From NCBI RefSeq assembly GCF_013874595.1, contig NZ_CP059431.1:2936623-3000622 (forward strand): a stretch of DNA of 64,000 bases, written 5' to 3'. Under the pieces are notes generated by a model that worked only from the letters and a program-made list of their open reading frames with translations, was not told where the DNA came from and ran no database searches. The stretch is from Flavobacterium sp. xlx-214 (GTDB taxonomy: Bacteria; Bacteroidota; Bacteroidia; Flavobacteriales; Flavobacteriaceae). Position numbers and translations under genes: made by a program. Shown in pieces: positions 1 to 8,966 of the stretch. The stretch's first letter is position 1; each line of letters opens with the position of its first letter.

Positions 1-1
1 T

Positions 2-538
2 CAAAATCAAGTACCAAAATCCATTCAAATAGTTACTTTAGAAGAGATAGGTTGTACTGAAGATATCGAAGAAACCGCAACTACCATTGAAGGAAATGCT
101 ATTATTAAAGCCAATTATATTACCGAAAAATACGGCTTGCCTTGTTTTGCAGATGATACAGGGTTAGAAATTGAAGCATTGAATGGCGAGCCTGGTGTGT
201 ATTCGGCACGATATGCAGGTGAAGATAAAAACGCCGATAAGAACATGGATTTGGTTTTAGAAAAATTAAGTACATCAACAAACCGAAATGCGCAATTCAA
301 AACCGTAATCGCATTAAACATTGATAATCAACAGATTTTATTTACTGGAATTGTTGAAGGTAAAATTAGAAATGAAAAAACTGGAACTAATGGTTTTGGT
401 TACGATCCTATTTTTGAACCCGAAAATTTAGGAAAAACATTCGCTGAAATGACAATGGAAGAAAAGAATAAAATGAGTCACAGAGGAAGAGCTGTAGAAC
501 AGCTTGTTATCTTTTTATCAAAAATTGAAAATAAATAG
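2..538 (+). CDS. rdgB: RdgB/HAM1 non-canonical purine NTP pyrophosphatase (5' truncated)
   Basis: The open frame runs in from the left edge, so the start codon and first residues lie outside the window. An internal ATG at 137 is not the real start, because conserved family sequence precedes it in the same frame (LEEIGCTEDIEETATTIEGN). Other family marks are PCFADDTGLEIEALNG with the metal-binding acidic residues, PGVYSARYAG, the GTNGFGYDPIF loop and the KNKMSHRGRA motif near the C terminus. The enzyme hydrolyses dITP, XTP and similar deaminated purine triphosphates to monophosphates in the cytosol, which keeps them out of DNA and RNA. About 178 residues are visible, so only the extreme N terminus is missing. 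The family call is firm. Confidence 0.93.
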   Translation, partial: QNQVPKSIQIVTLEEIGCTEDIEETATTIEGNAIIKANYITEKYGLPCFADDTGLEIEALNGEPGVYSARYAGEDKNADKNMDLVLEKLSTSTNRNAQFKTVIALNIDNQQILFTGIVEGKIRNEKTGTNGFGYDPIFEPENLGKTFAEMTMEEKNKMSHRGRAVEQLVIFLSKIENK

Positions 539-579
539 CTAATATACAAAACAAATTCTAATATTCGTAAAAAATAACG

Positions 580-587
580 TACCTTTG
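580..587 (+). promoter_or_regulatory. Probable -7 element upstream of the DEAD-box helicase gene
   Basis: TACCTTTG matches the Bacteroidota -7 consensus TAnnTTTG and lies 18 bases before the ATG at 606. No clear TTG is seen 19-20 bases upstream (only a TTC), so this is a partial match. Confidence 0.5.
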
Positions 588-605
588 CAGATATTTTAAA
601 ATTAT

Positions 606-2441
606 ATGAATAAATTCCAAGAATTAGGATTAAATGAATTGTTATTAAAAGCAATTCAGGACTTAGGTTTTGAAAACCCTTCAGAGGTTCAGGAAAAAGC
701 TATTCCCTTATTGTTGCAACAAGATACTGATATTGTTGCACTGGCGCAAACGGGTACTGGGAAAACAGCTGCTTTCGGGTTTCCTCTGATTCAAAAAATT
801 GATCCAGAGAACAGAAGCACACAGGCATTAATCCTATCGCCTACCAGAGAATTGTGTTTACAAATCACCAATGAAATTAAGCAATATTCTAAGTATGTAA
901 GGGGCTTACATACAGTTGCGGTTTATGGTGGAGCTAGCATTACAGAGCAAGCAAAAGATGTAAAGCGTGGAGCGCAAATTATTGTGGCTACACCAGGACG
1001 TATGCAGGATATGATTAACAGAAATCTTGTTAACATTAAAAACATACAAATTTGTGTATTAGATGAGGCAGATGAAATGTTAAACATGGGATTCTATGAA
1101 GACATTACTTCTATTTTATCAGATACACCAGATGAAAAACAAACTTGGTTATTCTCTGCAACAATGCCACAAGAGGTATCTAGAATTGCAAAAGAATTTA
1201 TGAAGCGTCCGCAAGAAATTACGGTGGGGCATAAAAACCAAGGATCAACAACTGTTTCTCACGAATATTATTTAGTTGGTGCTCGTGATCGTTACCCAGC
1301 TTTAAAGCGTTTAGCAGATATGAATCCTGATATTTTCTCGGTTATTTTCTGTAGAACCAAACGTGATACACAAGCAGTTGCTGAAAAATTAATTGAAGAT
1401 GGTTACAATGCTGCTGCATTACACGGCGATCTATCGCAAGCACAACGCGATGGTGTAATGAAAGCATTCCGTGGTCGTCAAATTCAAATGTTAGTAGCTA
1501 CAGACGTTGCTGCTCGTGGAATTGACGTTGATGATATTACACACGTAATTAATTATCAATTACCTGATGAAGTTGAAACGTACAACCACCGTTCTGGTCG
1601 TACAGGTCGTGCAGGTAAAACAGGAACATCTATTGTAATTGTTACCAAGTCTGAATACAAAAAAATTCAGATGATTGAGCGTATCATCAAAACTAAATTC
1701 GAACATAAATCAATTCCAACAGGAATGGAAATTTGTGAAGTGCAATTAATTCACTTGGCAAATAAAGTTAAAGGAGTTGAGGTTGATGCTGAAATTGACA
1801 AATATTTACCTAAAATTGAAGAATTATTAGGCGATTTATCAAAAGAAGAGTTAATCAAAAAAATGTTTTCGGTAGAATTTAATCGTTTCATTGAATACTA
1901 CAAAAAACAAAACACGATGGATTCGCCTAAAGCTCGTGAAAAAGGTGAAGCAACTGTTAATTCTGATGGATCGGTTCGTTATTTCTTAAACTTAGGTTCT
2001 CGCGATAACTTTGACTGGATGAGTTTAAAAGATTTCTTACGTGAAACGTTAGATTTAGGTAGAGATGATTTGTTTAAGGTTGATGTAAAAGAAGGTTTCT
2101 CTTTCTTTAATACCGATGCTGCTCATAGCGAACGTATTATGGAAATTTTAAACAATATGAACCACGAAGGTCGCCAAGTAAATGTTGAGATTTCTACAAG
2201 TGGTGGTGGATCATCATCTAGAAGAGATCACAACGGACGTGGAAGATCTGGTGGTGGTTTTAGAGGAGAACGTAGTGGAGGTTTCCGTGGCGAACGCTCT
2301 TCAGACAGAAGATCATCAGGTGGTGGAGATCGTTTTAACGACCGTAAAACAGAAAGTAGATTTGGACGTAACCGCGACGAAAATCGCCCAAGAAACGAAA
2401 GAAGTTCTACTCGAGGCGATCGCCCAAGACGTTCAAACTAA
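606..2441 (+). CDS. DEAD-box ATP-dependent RNA helicase with RGG-rich tail
   Basis: A 611-residue RNA helicase of the DeaD/CsdA type, expected to remodel structured RNA in ribosome assembly, RNA decay or cold adaptation. The Q-motif region is at the N terminus. Walker A AQTGTGKT is at residues 47-54, PTRELC near 79-84, DEAD at 153-156 and SAT at 184-186. The second RecA domain carries ARGIDV and HRSGRTGRAGK near residue 330. A DbpA/CsdA-like RNA-binding region follows, then from about residue 540 a low-complexity tail rich in Arg and Gly with repeats such as GFRGERSGGFRGERSS. Such tails usually bind RNA without strong sequence preference. The gene has its own probable promoter, and the ATG at 606 sits directly before the Q motif. 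The exact paralogue (DeaD or RhlE) is not certain. Confidence 0.95.
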   Translation: MNKFQELGLNELLLKAIQDLGFENPSEVQEKAIPLLLQQDTDIVALAQTGTGKTAAFGFPLIQKIDPENRSTQALILSPTRELCLQITNEIKQYSKYVRGLHTVAVYGGASITEQAKDVKRGAQIIVATPGRMQDMINRNLVNIKNIQICVLDEADEMLNMGFYEDITSILSDTPDEKQTWLFSATMPQEVSRIAKEFMKRPQEITVGHKNQGSTTVSHEYYLVGARDRYPALKRLADMNPDIFSVIFCRTKRDTQAVAEKLIEDGYNAAALHGDLSQAQRDGVMKAFRGRQIQMLVATDVAARGIDVDDITHVINYQLPDEVETYNHRSGRTGRAGKTGTSIVIVTKSEYKKIQMIERIIKTKFEHKSIPTGMEICEVQLIHLANKVKGVEVDAEIDKYLPKIEELLGDLSKEELIKKMFSVEFNRFIEYYKKQNTMDSPKAREKGEATVNSDGSVRYFLNLGSRDNFDWMSLKDFLRETLDLGRDDLFKVDVKEGFSFFNTDAAHSERIMEILNNMNHEGRQVNVEISTSGGGSSSRRDHNGRGRSGGGFRGERSGGFRGERSSDRRSSGGGDRFNDRKTESRFGRNRDENRPRNERSSTRGDRPRRSN

Positions 2442-2492
2442 CATTCTTGTTAATTTTTACAAAATAAGCATATAAAACTGCAAAATATCTTT

Positions 2493-2500
2493 TAATTTTG
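2493..2500 (+). promoter_or_regulatory. Probable -7 element for the 2520 gene
   Basis: TAATTTTG fits TAnnTTTG and ends 19 bases before the ATG at 2520. A convincing -33 TTG is not seen. Confidence 0.4.
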
Positions 2501-2519
2501 GTTTATTACTAAAAACATT

Positions 2520-3236
2520 ATGAGACATTTTGCAGTTTTACTTTTTCTTCTATCTTCTTTCGTTTCCTTTTCTCAAGAAAAAAATGTGAAAGGAGTTGTA
2601 TATAGCGAACTATCCTACACTCCTGAAGGAAAAGTTAGTGTTATTAATCTTTCCAATTTAAAGGCTTCTAAAACCTCAGACGATGGTACTTTCACCATTT
2701 TAGCTAAGGTAAATGACACATTGCATATCTCTGCAGATGGCTTTAGAGCATTGAAAATCAAGGTTACCAATGATTGGTTTAAAGAAAATGTTGTAAAAAT
2801 TTACATTAAAGATACCTCAACTGTTTTAGACGAAGTAGTTATTAACACTTTAAAACTGACAGGTATTTTAGCTGTTGATACCAAGCTAATTGCTTTGGCC
2901 GATTATCCTTATTACCGTGATCTATCTTCAACAGGTTATTCAGTTGCTTACAATACAGGTTTAAATCCCATTAACGGAATTTACAATGCTATAAAACGCA
3001 ACAATAAAGATCGAAAAAAGATTGAAACCATTCGAAAGGAAGTAGAATTGATTGAAATAATGAAAACAAAATTTGATCGTGAAACTGTTTCAGCTTTGTT
3101 AAATATAAGCAAAGAAGAAATTGTTAAGGTTCTACAACGTTGTAATCAATCAGAACGATTTATTTATACTGCAAACGATTATCAAATTTTTAACGCAGTA
3201 AACGAATGTTACGAAAGTTATAAATTGGCACAATAA
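2520..3236 (+). CDS. Secreted CarboxypepD_reg-like protein of unknown function
   Basis: A 238-residue protein with a signal peptide (MRHFAVLLFLLSSFVSFSQ). It is followed by a carboxypeptidase-D-regulatory-like beta domain (about residues 22-100) and the segment TVLDEVVINT. The LDEVV string is what normally closes this domain before the plug in TonB-dependent receptors, yet here there is no barrel. Instead a mostly helical, charged C-terminal half follows (about 110-238). The same layout recurs in the protein at 62779-63480, including the VLDEV string. The M28 peptidase gene starts about 20 bases downstream and is probably co-transcribed. The protein is probably periplasmic or outer-membrane associated. 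The precise role is unknown. Confidence 0.75.
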   Translation: MRHFAVLLFLLSSFVSFSQEKNVKGVVYSELSYTPEGKVSVINLSNLKASKTSDDGTFTILAKVNDTLHISADGFRALKIKVTNDWFKENVVKIYIKDTSTVLDEVVINTLKLTGILAVDTKLIALADYPYYRDLSSTGYSVAYNTGLNPINGIYNAIKRNNKDRKKIETIRKEVELIEIMKTKFDRETVSALLNISKEEIVKVLQRCNQSERFIYTANDYQIFNAVNECYESYKLAQ

Positions 3237-3258
3237 CTTCTAAGAAATAGTGAATTCT

Positions 3259-4800
3259 ATGAAAAACAGAAAATTTTTAATTGTATCACTAATTCTATTT
3301 TTAAGTACAATTACAACTAAAGCTCAATCATTTCAAGAAAACAAACAAAATATCTATTCAAAAATTTCAGATGAAGTTTCATCTAATAACGAATTAGAAC
3401 AATTGGCTTCAGAATTATTAGATGAAATTGGTCCTCGGTTAGTAGGTTCTCCAGAAATGGAAAAGGCACATCATTGGGTGATTTCCAAATACAAAAATTG
3501 GAATATAAATGCAGAAAATATTCCATATGGTGAATGGAAATCTTGGCAACGAGGTACCACTCAAGTTGAAATGACGTACCCGCGTATCAAATCTATTGAT
3601 GGTATGCAATTGGCTTGGAATGTAAATAAGGCTGTAGAAGCTGAAGTAGTAATAATGCCTATTTTTAAATCAAAACAAGAATTCGAAACTTGGTCAAACT
3701 CTGTTAAAGGTAAAATTGTTTTAATTTCTCAGTACATCTCTTCAGGCAGGCCAGAAAATCAATGGAAAGAAAACGCTACCGAAGAAGATTTTGCTAAATA
3801 TAAACAGCAAAAAGCAGATGAACTAACCGCTTGGAATAACAGTATCAAGACAACTGGTAAAACCTTGCGTGAAATCGTGGAATATCTAGAAACAAAAAAT
3901 ACTGCTGGTTTTATACAATCGTTTTTTACAGGAACTATGGGTAGCAACCGTATTTTTTACAGTTTTGCCAAAAACACTCCAATGGTTGATGTAAGCTTAG
4001 AAGATTACGGCTTGTTGTATCGTTTAGCGCAAAACAATAAAGCGCCTAAAGTTAAAATTAATACACAATCTAAGAATTTAGGCACTACAAAAACCTATAA
4101 TACCATAGCTGTAATTCCTGGTAAAACTAAGCCTAATGAATATGTGATGCTTTCAGCACATTTAGATTCTTGGGATGGTGCTCAAGGAGCAACTGATAAT
4201 GGAACAGGAACCATTTTAATGATGGAAGTTGCCCGCTTAATTCAGAAATATGCTCCAAATAACGACAGGACCATTGTAATTGGACATTGGGGAAGTGAAG
4301 AACAAGGTTTAAATGGATCGCGTGCCTATATAATGGATCATCCGACTGAAGTTCAAAAAATAAAAGTCCTATTTAATCAAGACAGTGGCACGGGTAGAAT
4401 TAATTATATTGGTGGACAAGGTTTTACTAAATCTTATGATTATTTAGGAAACTGGTTGCAAAATGTACCCGAAAATATCCGTAAACACATTAAAACTGAA
4501 TTTCCAGGAATGCCACAAGGTGGCGGAACCGACAATGCATCGTTTATAGCAGCAGGTATTCCAGCTTTTAACTTAAGTACCCAAAATTGGGATTATGGTC
4601 AATACACATGGCATACCAACCGCGATACCTACGATAAGATTGTTTTTGAAGAATTAGAAAAAAATGTAATTACAACCACAATTCTGGCATTAGAAGCAGC
4701 CAACGACCCCAACGAAATTTCAAACGAAAAACGAACTTTACCTAAAGATATTGAATGGCCAACTGTAAAAGAGCCAAAACGAAATTCTAAAGATTATTAA
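3259..4800 (+). CDS. Secreted M28 family metallopeptidase
   Basis: Zinc aminopeptidase-type hydrolase of about 513 residues. The frame can be opened at a GTG at 3250, but the ATG at 3259 gives a clean signal peptide (MKNRKFLIVSLILFLSTITTKAQS) and is preferred. A PA-type insert lies around residues 120-270. The M28 metal ligands follow: AHLDSWDGAQGATDNGTG (His and Asp), then GSEEQGLNGS (Glu-Glu), a DSGTG stretch, GGGTDNASF and a final His in WHTNRDTYDK. All expected ligands are present. The protein probably degrades peptides in the periplasm or outside the cell. It ends just before a terminator shared with the convergent bshA. Confidence 0.9.
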   Translation: MKNRKFLIVSLILFLSTITTKAQSFQENKQNIYSKISDEVSSNNELEQLASELLDEIGPRLVGSPEMEKAHHWVISKYKNWNINAENIPYGEWKSWQRGTTQVEMTYPRIKSIDGMQLAWNVNKAVEAEVVIMPIFKSKQEFETWSNSVKGKIVLISQYISSGRPENQWKENATEEDFAKYKQQKADELTAWNNSIKTTGKTLREIVEYLETKNTAGFIQSFFTGTMGSNRIFYSFAKNTPMVDVSLEDYGLLYRLAQNNKAPKVKINTQSKNLGTTKTYNTIAVIPGKTKPNEYVMLSAHLDSWDGAQGATDNGTGTILMMEVARLIQKYAPNNDRTIVIGHWGSEEQGLNGSRAYIMDHPTEVQKIKVLFNQDSGTGRINYIGGQGFTKSYDYLGNWLQNVPENIRKHIKTEFPGMPQGGGTDNASFIAAGIPAFNLSTQNWDYGQYTWHTNRDTYDKIVFEELEKNVITTTILALEAANDPNEISNEKRTLPKDIEWPTVKEPKRNSKDY

Positions 4801-4803
4801 AAC

Positions 4804-4833
4804 AAAAAACACTCCTAAACAGGAGTGTTTTTT
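4804..4833. terminator. Bidirectional terminator between the M28 peptidase gene and bshA
   Basis: A 13-bp inverted repeat, AAAAAACACTCCT and its complement, around the 4-base loop AAAC, with A and T tracts on either side. The stop codon of bshA (4815-4817) lies inside the stem. Confidence 0.85.
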
Positions 4834-5948
4834 AATGCTTTATGATAAATAGCTTCATATAAAGGAACTATTTTTTCTACACTGAACTCTTTTGAATGTT
4901 GATACGCTTGCTCTTTAAATTTATTTAAGGTAACATCATCTTTTAAAATAGTTAAGGCATTTTTAGTCATGCCTTCAATATCTCCAATATTATTTAAAAA
5001 TCCTGAAACGCCTTCCACATTTACTTCTGGTAAACCGCCTGTATTTGATGAAACAACAGGTACTTTATTTGCCATGGCTTCTAATGCAGCTAAACCAAAA
5101 CTTTCGGTTTCTGATGGTAATAAAAACAAATCGGAATACTTTAAAATACTATCTACTTCGGTTGAATTTCCAAAGAAAATAACCTTGTATTCTATTCCTA
5201 ATTCTTTTACTAATTTTTCTGCTCCTAAACGTTCCGGACCATCGCCTACCATCATTAGTTTAGCAGGAATTTCTTTCTGAATACCATTGAAAACTTTTAC
5301 AATATCCAAAATTCGTTTTACTTTTCTAAAATTACTAATGTGCGTTACAATACGTTCTCCATTTTCAGCAAACAAATTTCTTCTACAATGAGCTGGAATA
5401 TCTAAAACATTTTTATCTTCGATAAAATTCGGTATAACAGCAATTTCTTTAATAGTATCAAACAATTCGTAGGTCGATTTTTTTAAATCAGCAGAAACAG
5501 AAGTCACATAATCAGACTGATTAATACTAAAACTTACTGCCGTTTTATAAAATGGATGATTACCCACCAATGTAACATCGGTACCATGCAAAGTGGTAAC
5601 CATAGGTAACGAAATGCCTTGCTCTGCCAACATTTGCTTTGCCATATAACCTGCAAAAGCATGCGGAATGGCATAATGAACGTGCAGTAATTCAATTCCA
5701 AACTCTTTTACCGTATCAACAATCTTACTTGACAAAGCTAACTCATACGGTTGGTAATGAAACAAGGGATACTCAGGTACCACCACTTCATGATAATGAA
5801 TGTTTTTATTTAAAAGTGCCAAGCGCACAGGTTGATTGTAGGTAATAAAATGCACTTCGTGATTACGATTGGCTAATTCAATACCTAACTCAGTTGCAAC
5901 TACTCCACTTCCGCCAAAAGTTGGGTAGCAAACTATTGCTATTTTCAT
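4815..5948 (-). CDS. bshA: N-acetyl-alpha-D-glucosaminyl L-malate synthase BshA
   Basis: GT4-family glycosyltransferase of 377 residues that joins GlcNAc from UDP-GlcNAc to L-malate, the first step of bacillithiol synthesis. The N terminus MKIAIVCYPTFGGSGVVATE is characteristic of BshA. THLHGTD-type sequence (TTLHGTDVTLVGNHP), the SVSADLK region and the nucleotide-sugar-binding stretch ESFGLAALEAMANKVPVV near residue 285 are all present. Length is normal for the family. The GH3/beta-lactamase fusion gene lies just upstream on the same strand with a 16-base gap, so the two are probably co-transcribed. BshC, the last enzyme of the pathway, is encoded at 36628-38214. Confidence 0.95.
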   Translation of the reverse strand: MKIAIVCYPTFGGSGVVATELGIELANRNHEVHFITYNQPVRLALLNKNIHYHEVVVPEYPLFHYQPYELALSSKIVDTVKEFGIELLHVHYAIPHAFAGYMAKQMLAEQGISLPMVTTLHGTDVTLVGNHPFYKTAVSFSINQSDYVTSVSADLKKSTYELFDTIKEIAVIPNFIEDKNVLDIPAHCRRNLFAENGERIVTHISNFRKVKRILDIVKVFNGIQKEIPAKLMMVGDGPERLGAEKLVKELGIEYKVIFFGNSTEVDSILKYSDLFLLPSETESFGLAALEAMANKVPVVSSNTGGLPEVNVEGVSGFLNNIGDIEGMTKNALTILKDDVTLNKFKEQAYQHSKEFSVEKIVPLYEAIYHKALKNTPV

Positions 5949-5964
5949 TTTATAAAATCAAAAA

Positions 5965-8850
5965 TTAATTAGTAAGCGCGTCGTAAATTACTTGTTGAAT
6001 GTCTTCGCGCGTATTTGCTTTTGACAATTTATTATCATCGGCATTAGGGTATGTTCTATTTGATAAAAACACGTATACTAAATCTTTTTCAGGATCGGCC
6101 CAAGCCATAGTACCTGTAAAACCTGTATGTCCAAAACTTTTCATGGATACACAACCACAAGTTGGTCCACTTTTACCTAACTGAGGTTTATCAAAACCAG
6201 CTCCTCTCCTATTTCCTTCTTTACAATAATAACATGTATTAAAATCATTAATGGTTTTAGCAGACAATAAACGTTCACCATTAAAAGATCCTTCATTTAA
6301 GAACAATTGCATCATTTTAGCTACATCTAAGGCATTACCAAATAAGCCAGCGTGCCCCGCAACACCACCTAACATAGCTGCGCCCATATCGTGTACGTAA
6401 CCTTGAACGGTTGTATATCTAAAATAATTATCTTTTTCTGTTGGAGCTATTTGCGAAACATCAAATTTAGTTTGAGGTAAATAGGTTAAATTGTTTGCTC
6501 CTATTTTCTCATAAAAATAAGTGTTAACCAACTCATTCAAAGGTTTTTTATAAGAACGTTCAACAATTTCAGCCAATAAAATGAAATTCAAGTCGCTGTA
6601 TTTGTATTCTTTCTTACCTAATTTAGAATCAGCAATTGTTTCTAACATTGTTTTCTTATAATCGGATTTTAAATACAAATTTTCTGAAACTTGAATATTA
6701 AACTCTTTTGAAGAAGTTGCTTGATACAATTCTTTTTTGGGCTTGCCATTAGCATCTAAGGTTTCTTTGTAAAAAGGAATCCAAGCAACCAAACCTGAAT
6801 TATGAGTCAACATTTCTTTTACAGTGATATTTGCTTTGTCTGTTTTTTTAAATTCAGGTAACAAATCGCCTAATTTTTGATCAAAACGCAATTTACCATC
6901 ATCGTACATTTTCATGACCATTGGCAATGTACCTAACATTTTTGATAACGAAGCTAAATCGTAAATGGTTTGATTGGTTACTTTTTCAGGATCATCATAA
7001 GACATGGTACCGAAGGATTTATTATAAATAATTTTTCCGTTTTTGGTAACCAAAACTTGAGCACCTGGCGTGTATTGATTTTTGATTGCTTTATTAACCA
7101 AAACATCAATTTCATTTAATTTTTCTTCGTTTACACCCGCTTCTGCAGCTCTACCATAGTACAAATTTTTGTTTGCTTTGGTTTCAATTCCGGTGCCTAC
7201 TTTAAAATGATTTCCTATAGATACAGGCAATTTTCCTTTTGCACCTTGCATACCAAAAATTACATCGGTAACTTTTCTGTGCGCAATTACGTTGTTTTGA
7301 TATCCTAAAACAACAGCCTCAAATCTTGAAAAATCTTTAACTGCGTTTAACGCATATGGTTTTACAAAAGATGTAAAAATGGTTTTATTGGTATTGGCAA
7401 TTTTATCTAACAAAGTAGCTTCACTAGCTGTCATATCGTGTTTTTTCCATACACCATCTGCTTTATGATATCCTACAATTACTAAATCAAAACCTTTTAA
7501 ATCGTCTAAATGATCTTCAATTTGATAATGATTGAAAACAGTAATTGGTTGATTTGCCTGTAACGCTTCAATAAAAGTATCGTTTACATCATCGCCTAAT
7601 TTTACATACGCAATATTTTGAGATGTAGTTGAATTGAATGGTAAAATATTTTTATTGTTTTTTACAACAGTCACCATATTTTCATACAGCTTATAACTTA
7701 AATCGTTATAAGCAACTTTATTTAAATCTTCGTATAAATTTTTCTTATTAATAGGCTTGTACTTATTTAAACCAGCTTTGTACTTATATAATAAAATTTT
7801 CTTTACAGAATGTGCCAAACGTTCATCAGTAAACTCTTTATTTTCATACGCTTTATTGAATTTTTCTATTGCTAACGGAACGTTTTCCGCAAACAGCAAT
7901 ACATCATTCCCTGCTAAAAAGGCAGCCAAATCAACTTCACCAGGCGATTTAAAATTAGCAACACCTTTCATATTTAAAGCATCAGTAAAAATCAATCCTT
8001 TAAAATTAAGCTCGTCTTTTAAAACTTTTGTAATGGTATTGTATGATAACGATGTAGGTACCCCTTTTGTAGATTCTAAAGCAGGAACATCTAAATGTGC
8101 AACCATTACCGAAGCTAATCCATCCTTAATTAATTTTTTATAAGGATACAATTCTATGTTATCTAAACGTTTTTTATCAAAATCTAAATGCGGCAAAGAA
8201 TAATGAGAATCAGTTGCTGTATCGCCATGCCCAGGAAAATGTTTAGCTGTTGCAAAAACCTGATTTTCTTGCAAACCACGCATTAAAGCAACCGCTTTAT
8301 CGGCAACATTTTCTTTGGTTTCTCCAAATGAACGATTGCCAATAATTGGATTTAACGGATTGATGTTAATATCAACCACAGGCGCAAACATAAACTGTAT
8401 ATTCATTCTTTTGGCTTGTTCTGCCATTTGCCCACCCATTTGTTCAATTAACTTATTGTCTTGAATTGCACCTAAATTCATGTTCCAAGGGTAACTATAG
8501 GTAGAATCTAAACGCATGCCCAAACTCCACTCGGCATCAATTCCTACAAACAACGGTACTTTAGAAACAGCTTGTAATTTGTTGGTCATAGTTGCCTGAC
8601 GACCTGGACCGCCTTGAAAGAAAATAACGCCGCCAATATTTTTTGATTTTACTAATTCTAACAACTCATTAACATGTTTTTCATCACGATTAGAGTAAGC
8701 TGCAACCATAAACAACTGTCCTACTTTTTCATTGAACGACATTTGATTATAAACGCTATCGACCCATTTTTCAGGTGATGTAAATTTTGATTTTGGTTGT
8801 GCAAAAACGGTAAAAGGTATATATAAAAGTGATAACCAGATTTTCTTCAT
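5965..8850 (-). CDS. GH3 beta-N-acetylhexosaminidase fused to a beta-lactamase-type serine hydrolase
   Basis: A 961-residue secreted protein with a signal peptide (MKKIWLSLLYIPFTVFAQ) and two catalytic parts. Residues about 30-370 form a GH3 domain of the NagZ type: KHFPGHGDT followed by DSHYSLPH, and the nucleophile region FTDALNMKG. A GH3 C-terminal-type domain follows to about residue 560. From about 590 to the end comes a class C beta-lactamase/DD-peptidase fold with the SxxK motif in DLASLSKMLG, a YxN-type YSDLNF and a KTG-like HTGFTG. NagZ enzymes remove GlcNAc from muropeptides and the second domain may act on peptide or ester bonds, so a role in cell-wall turnover is likely. The combination is known in Bacteroidota. 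The substrate of the C-terminal domain is an inference. Confidence 0.93.
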   Translation of the reverse strand: MKKIWLSLLYIPFTVFAQPKSKFTSPEKWVDSVYNQMSFNEKVGQLFMVAAYSNRDEKHVNELLELVKSKNIGGVIFFQGGPGRQATMTNKLQAVSKVPLFVGIDAEWSLGMRLDSTYSYPWNMNLGAIQDNKLIEQMGGQMAEQAKRMNIQFMFAPVVDININPLNPIIGNRSFGETKENVADKAVALMRGLQENQVFATAKHFPGHGDTATDSHYSLPHLDFDKKRLDNIELYPYKKLIKDGLASVMVAHLDVPALESTKGVPTSLSYNTITKVLKDELNFKGLIFTDALNMKGVANFKSPGEVDLAAFLAGNDVLLFAENVPLAIEKFNKAYENKEFTDERLAHSVKKILLYKYKAGLNKYKPINKKNLYEDLNKVAYNDLSYKLYENMVTVVKNNKNILPFNSTTSQNIAYVKLGDDVNDTFIEALQANQPITVFNHYQIEDHLDDLKGFDLVIVGYHKADGVWKKHDMTASEATLLDKIANTNKTIFTSFVKPYALNAVKDFSRFEAVVLGYQNNVIAHRKVTDVIFGMQGAKGKLPVSIGNHFKVGTGIETKANKNLYYGRAAEAGVNEEKLNEIDVLVNKAIKNQYTPGAQVLVTKNGKIIYNKSFGTMSYDDPEKVTNQTIYDLASLSKMLGTLPMVMKMYDDGKLRFDQKLGDLLPEFKKTDKANITVKEMLTHNSGLVAWIPFYKETLDANGKPKKELYQATSSKEFNIQVSENLYLKSDYKKTMLETIADSKLGKKEYKYSDLNFILLAEIVERSYKKPLNELVNTYFYEKIGANNLTYLPQTKFDVSQIAPTEKDNYFRYTTVQGYVHDMGAAMLGGVAGHAGLFGNALDVAKMMQLFLNEGSFNGERLLSAKTINDFNTCYYCKEGNRRGAGFDKPQLGKSGPTCGCVSMKSFGHTGFTGTMAWADPEKDLVYVFLSNRTYPNADDNKLSKANTREDIQQVIYDALTN

Positions 8851-8855
8851 AGTGT

Positions 8856-8895
8856 TGTAAAATAAAACATCCTCAAAAATAAACTTTTGAAGATG
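8856..8895. repeat. Terminator-like direct repeat, copy 1 (left flank of the two-gene cassette)
   Basis: About 40 bases that align almost base for base with 10211-10249 in the same orientation, sharing the core AAAACATCCTCAAAA. Each copy folds into a hairpin with a T-rich run on the minus strand. This copy has one stem mismatch (CATCCTC against GAAGATG) and a slightly longer loop. It lies downstream of the 8967 gene on the minus strand and directly before the GH3 fusion gene. Confidence 0.75.
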
Positions 8896-8966
8896 AAATT
8901 AATAATATAAATTCGAAATTTTCCGTTAAAAAAAGTGACCTAATCAAGTTTTGAAACAATTCAATT

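Noticed and set aside
2182..2475. A 97-codon plus-strand frame in the helicase tail region
   Set aside because: It is a +1-type shadow of the repetitive RGG-coding DNA. The real frame continues as a conserved helicase tail.
3250..3258. GTG start for the M28 peptidase
   Set aside because: It would put three extra residues before a standard signal peptide. The ATG at 3259 is better.
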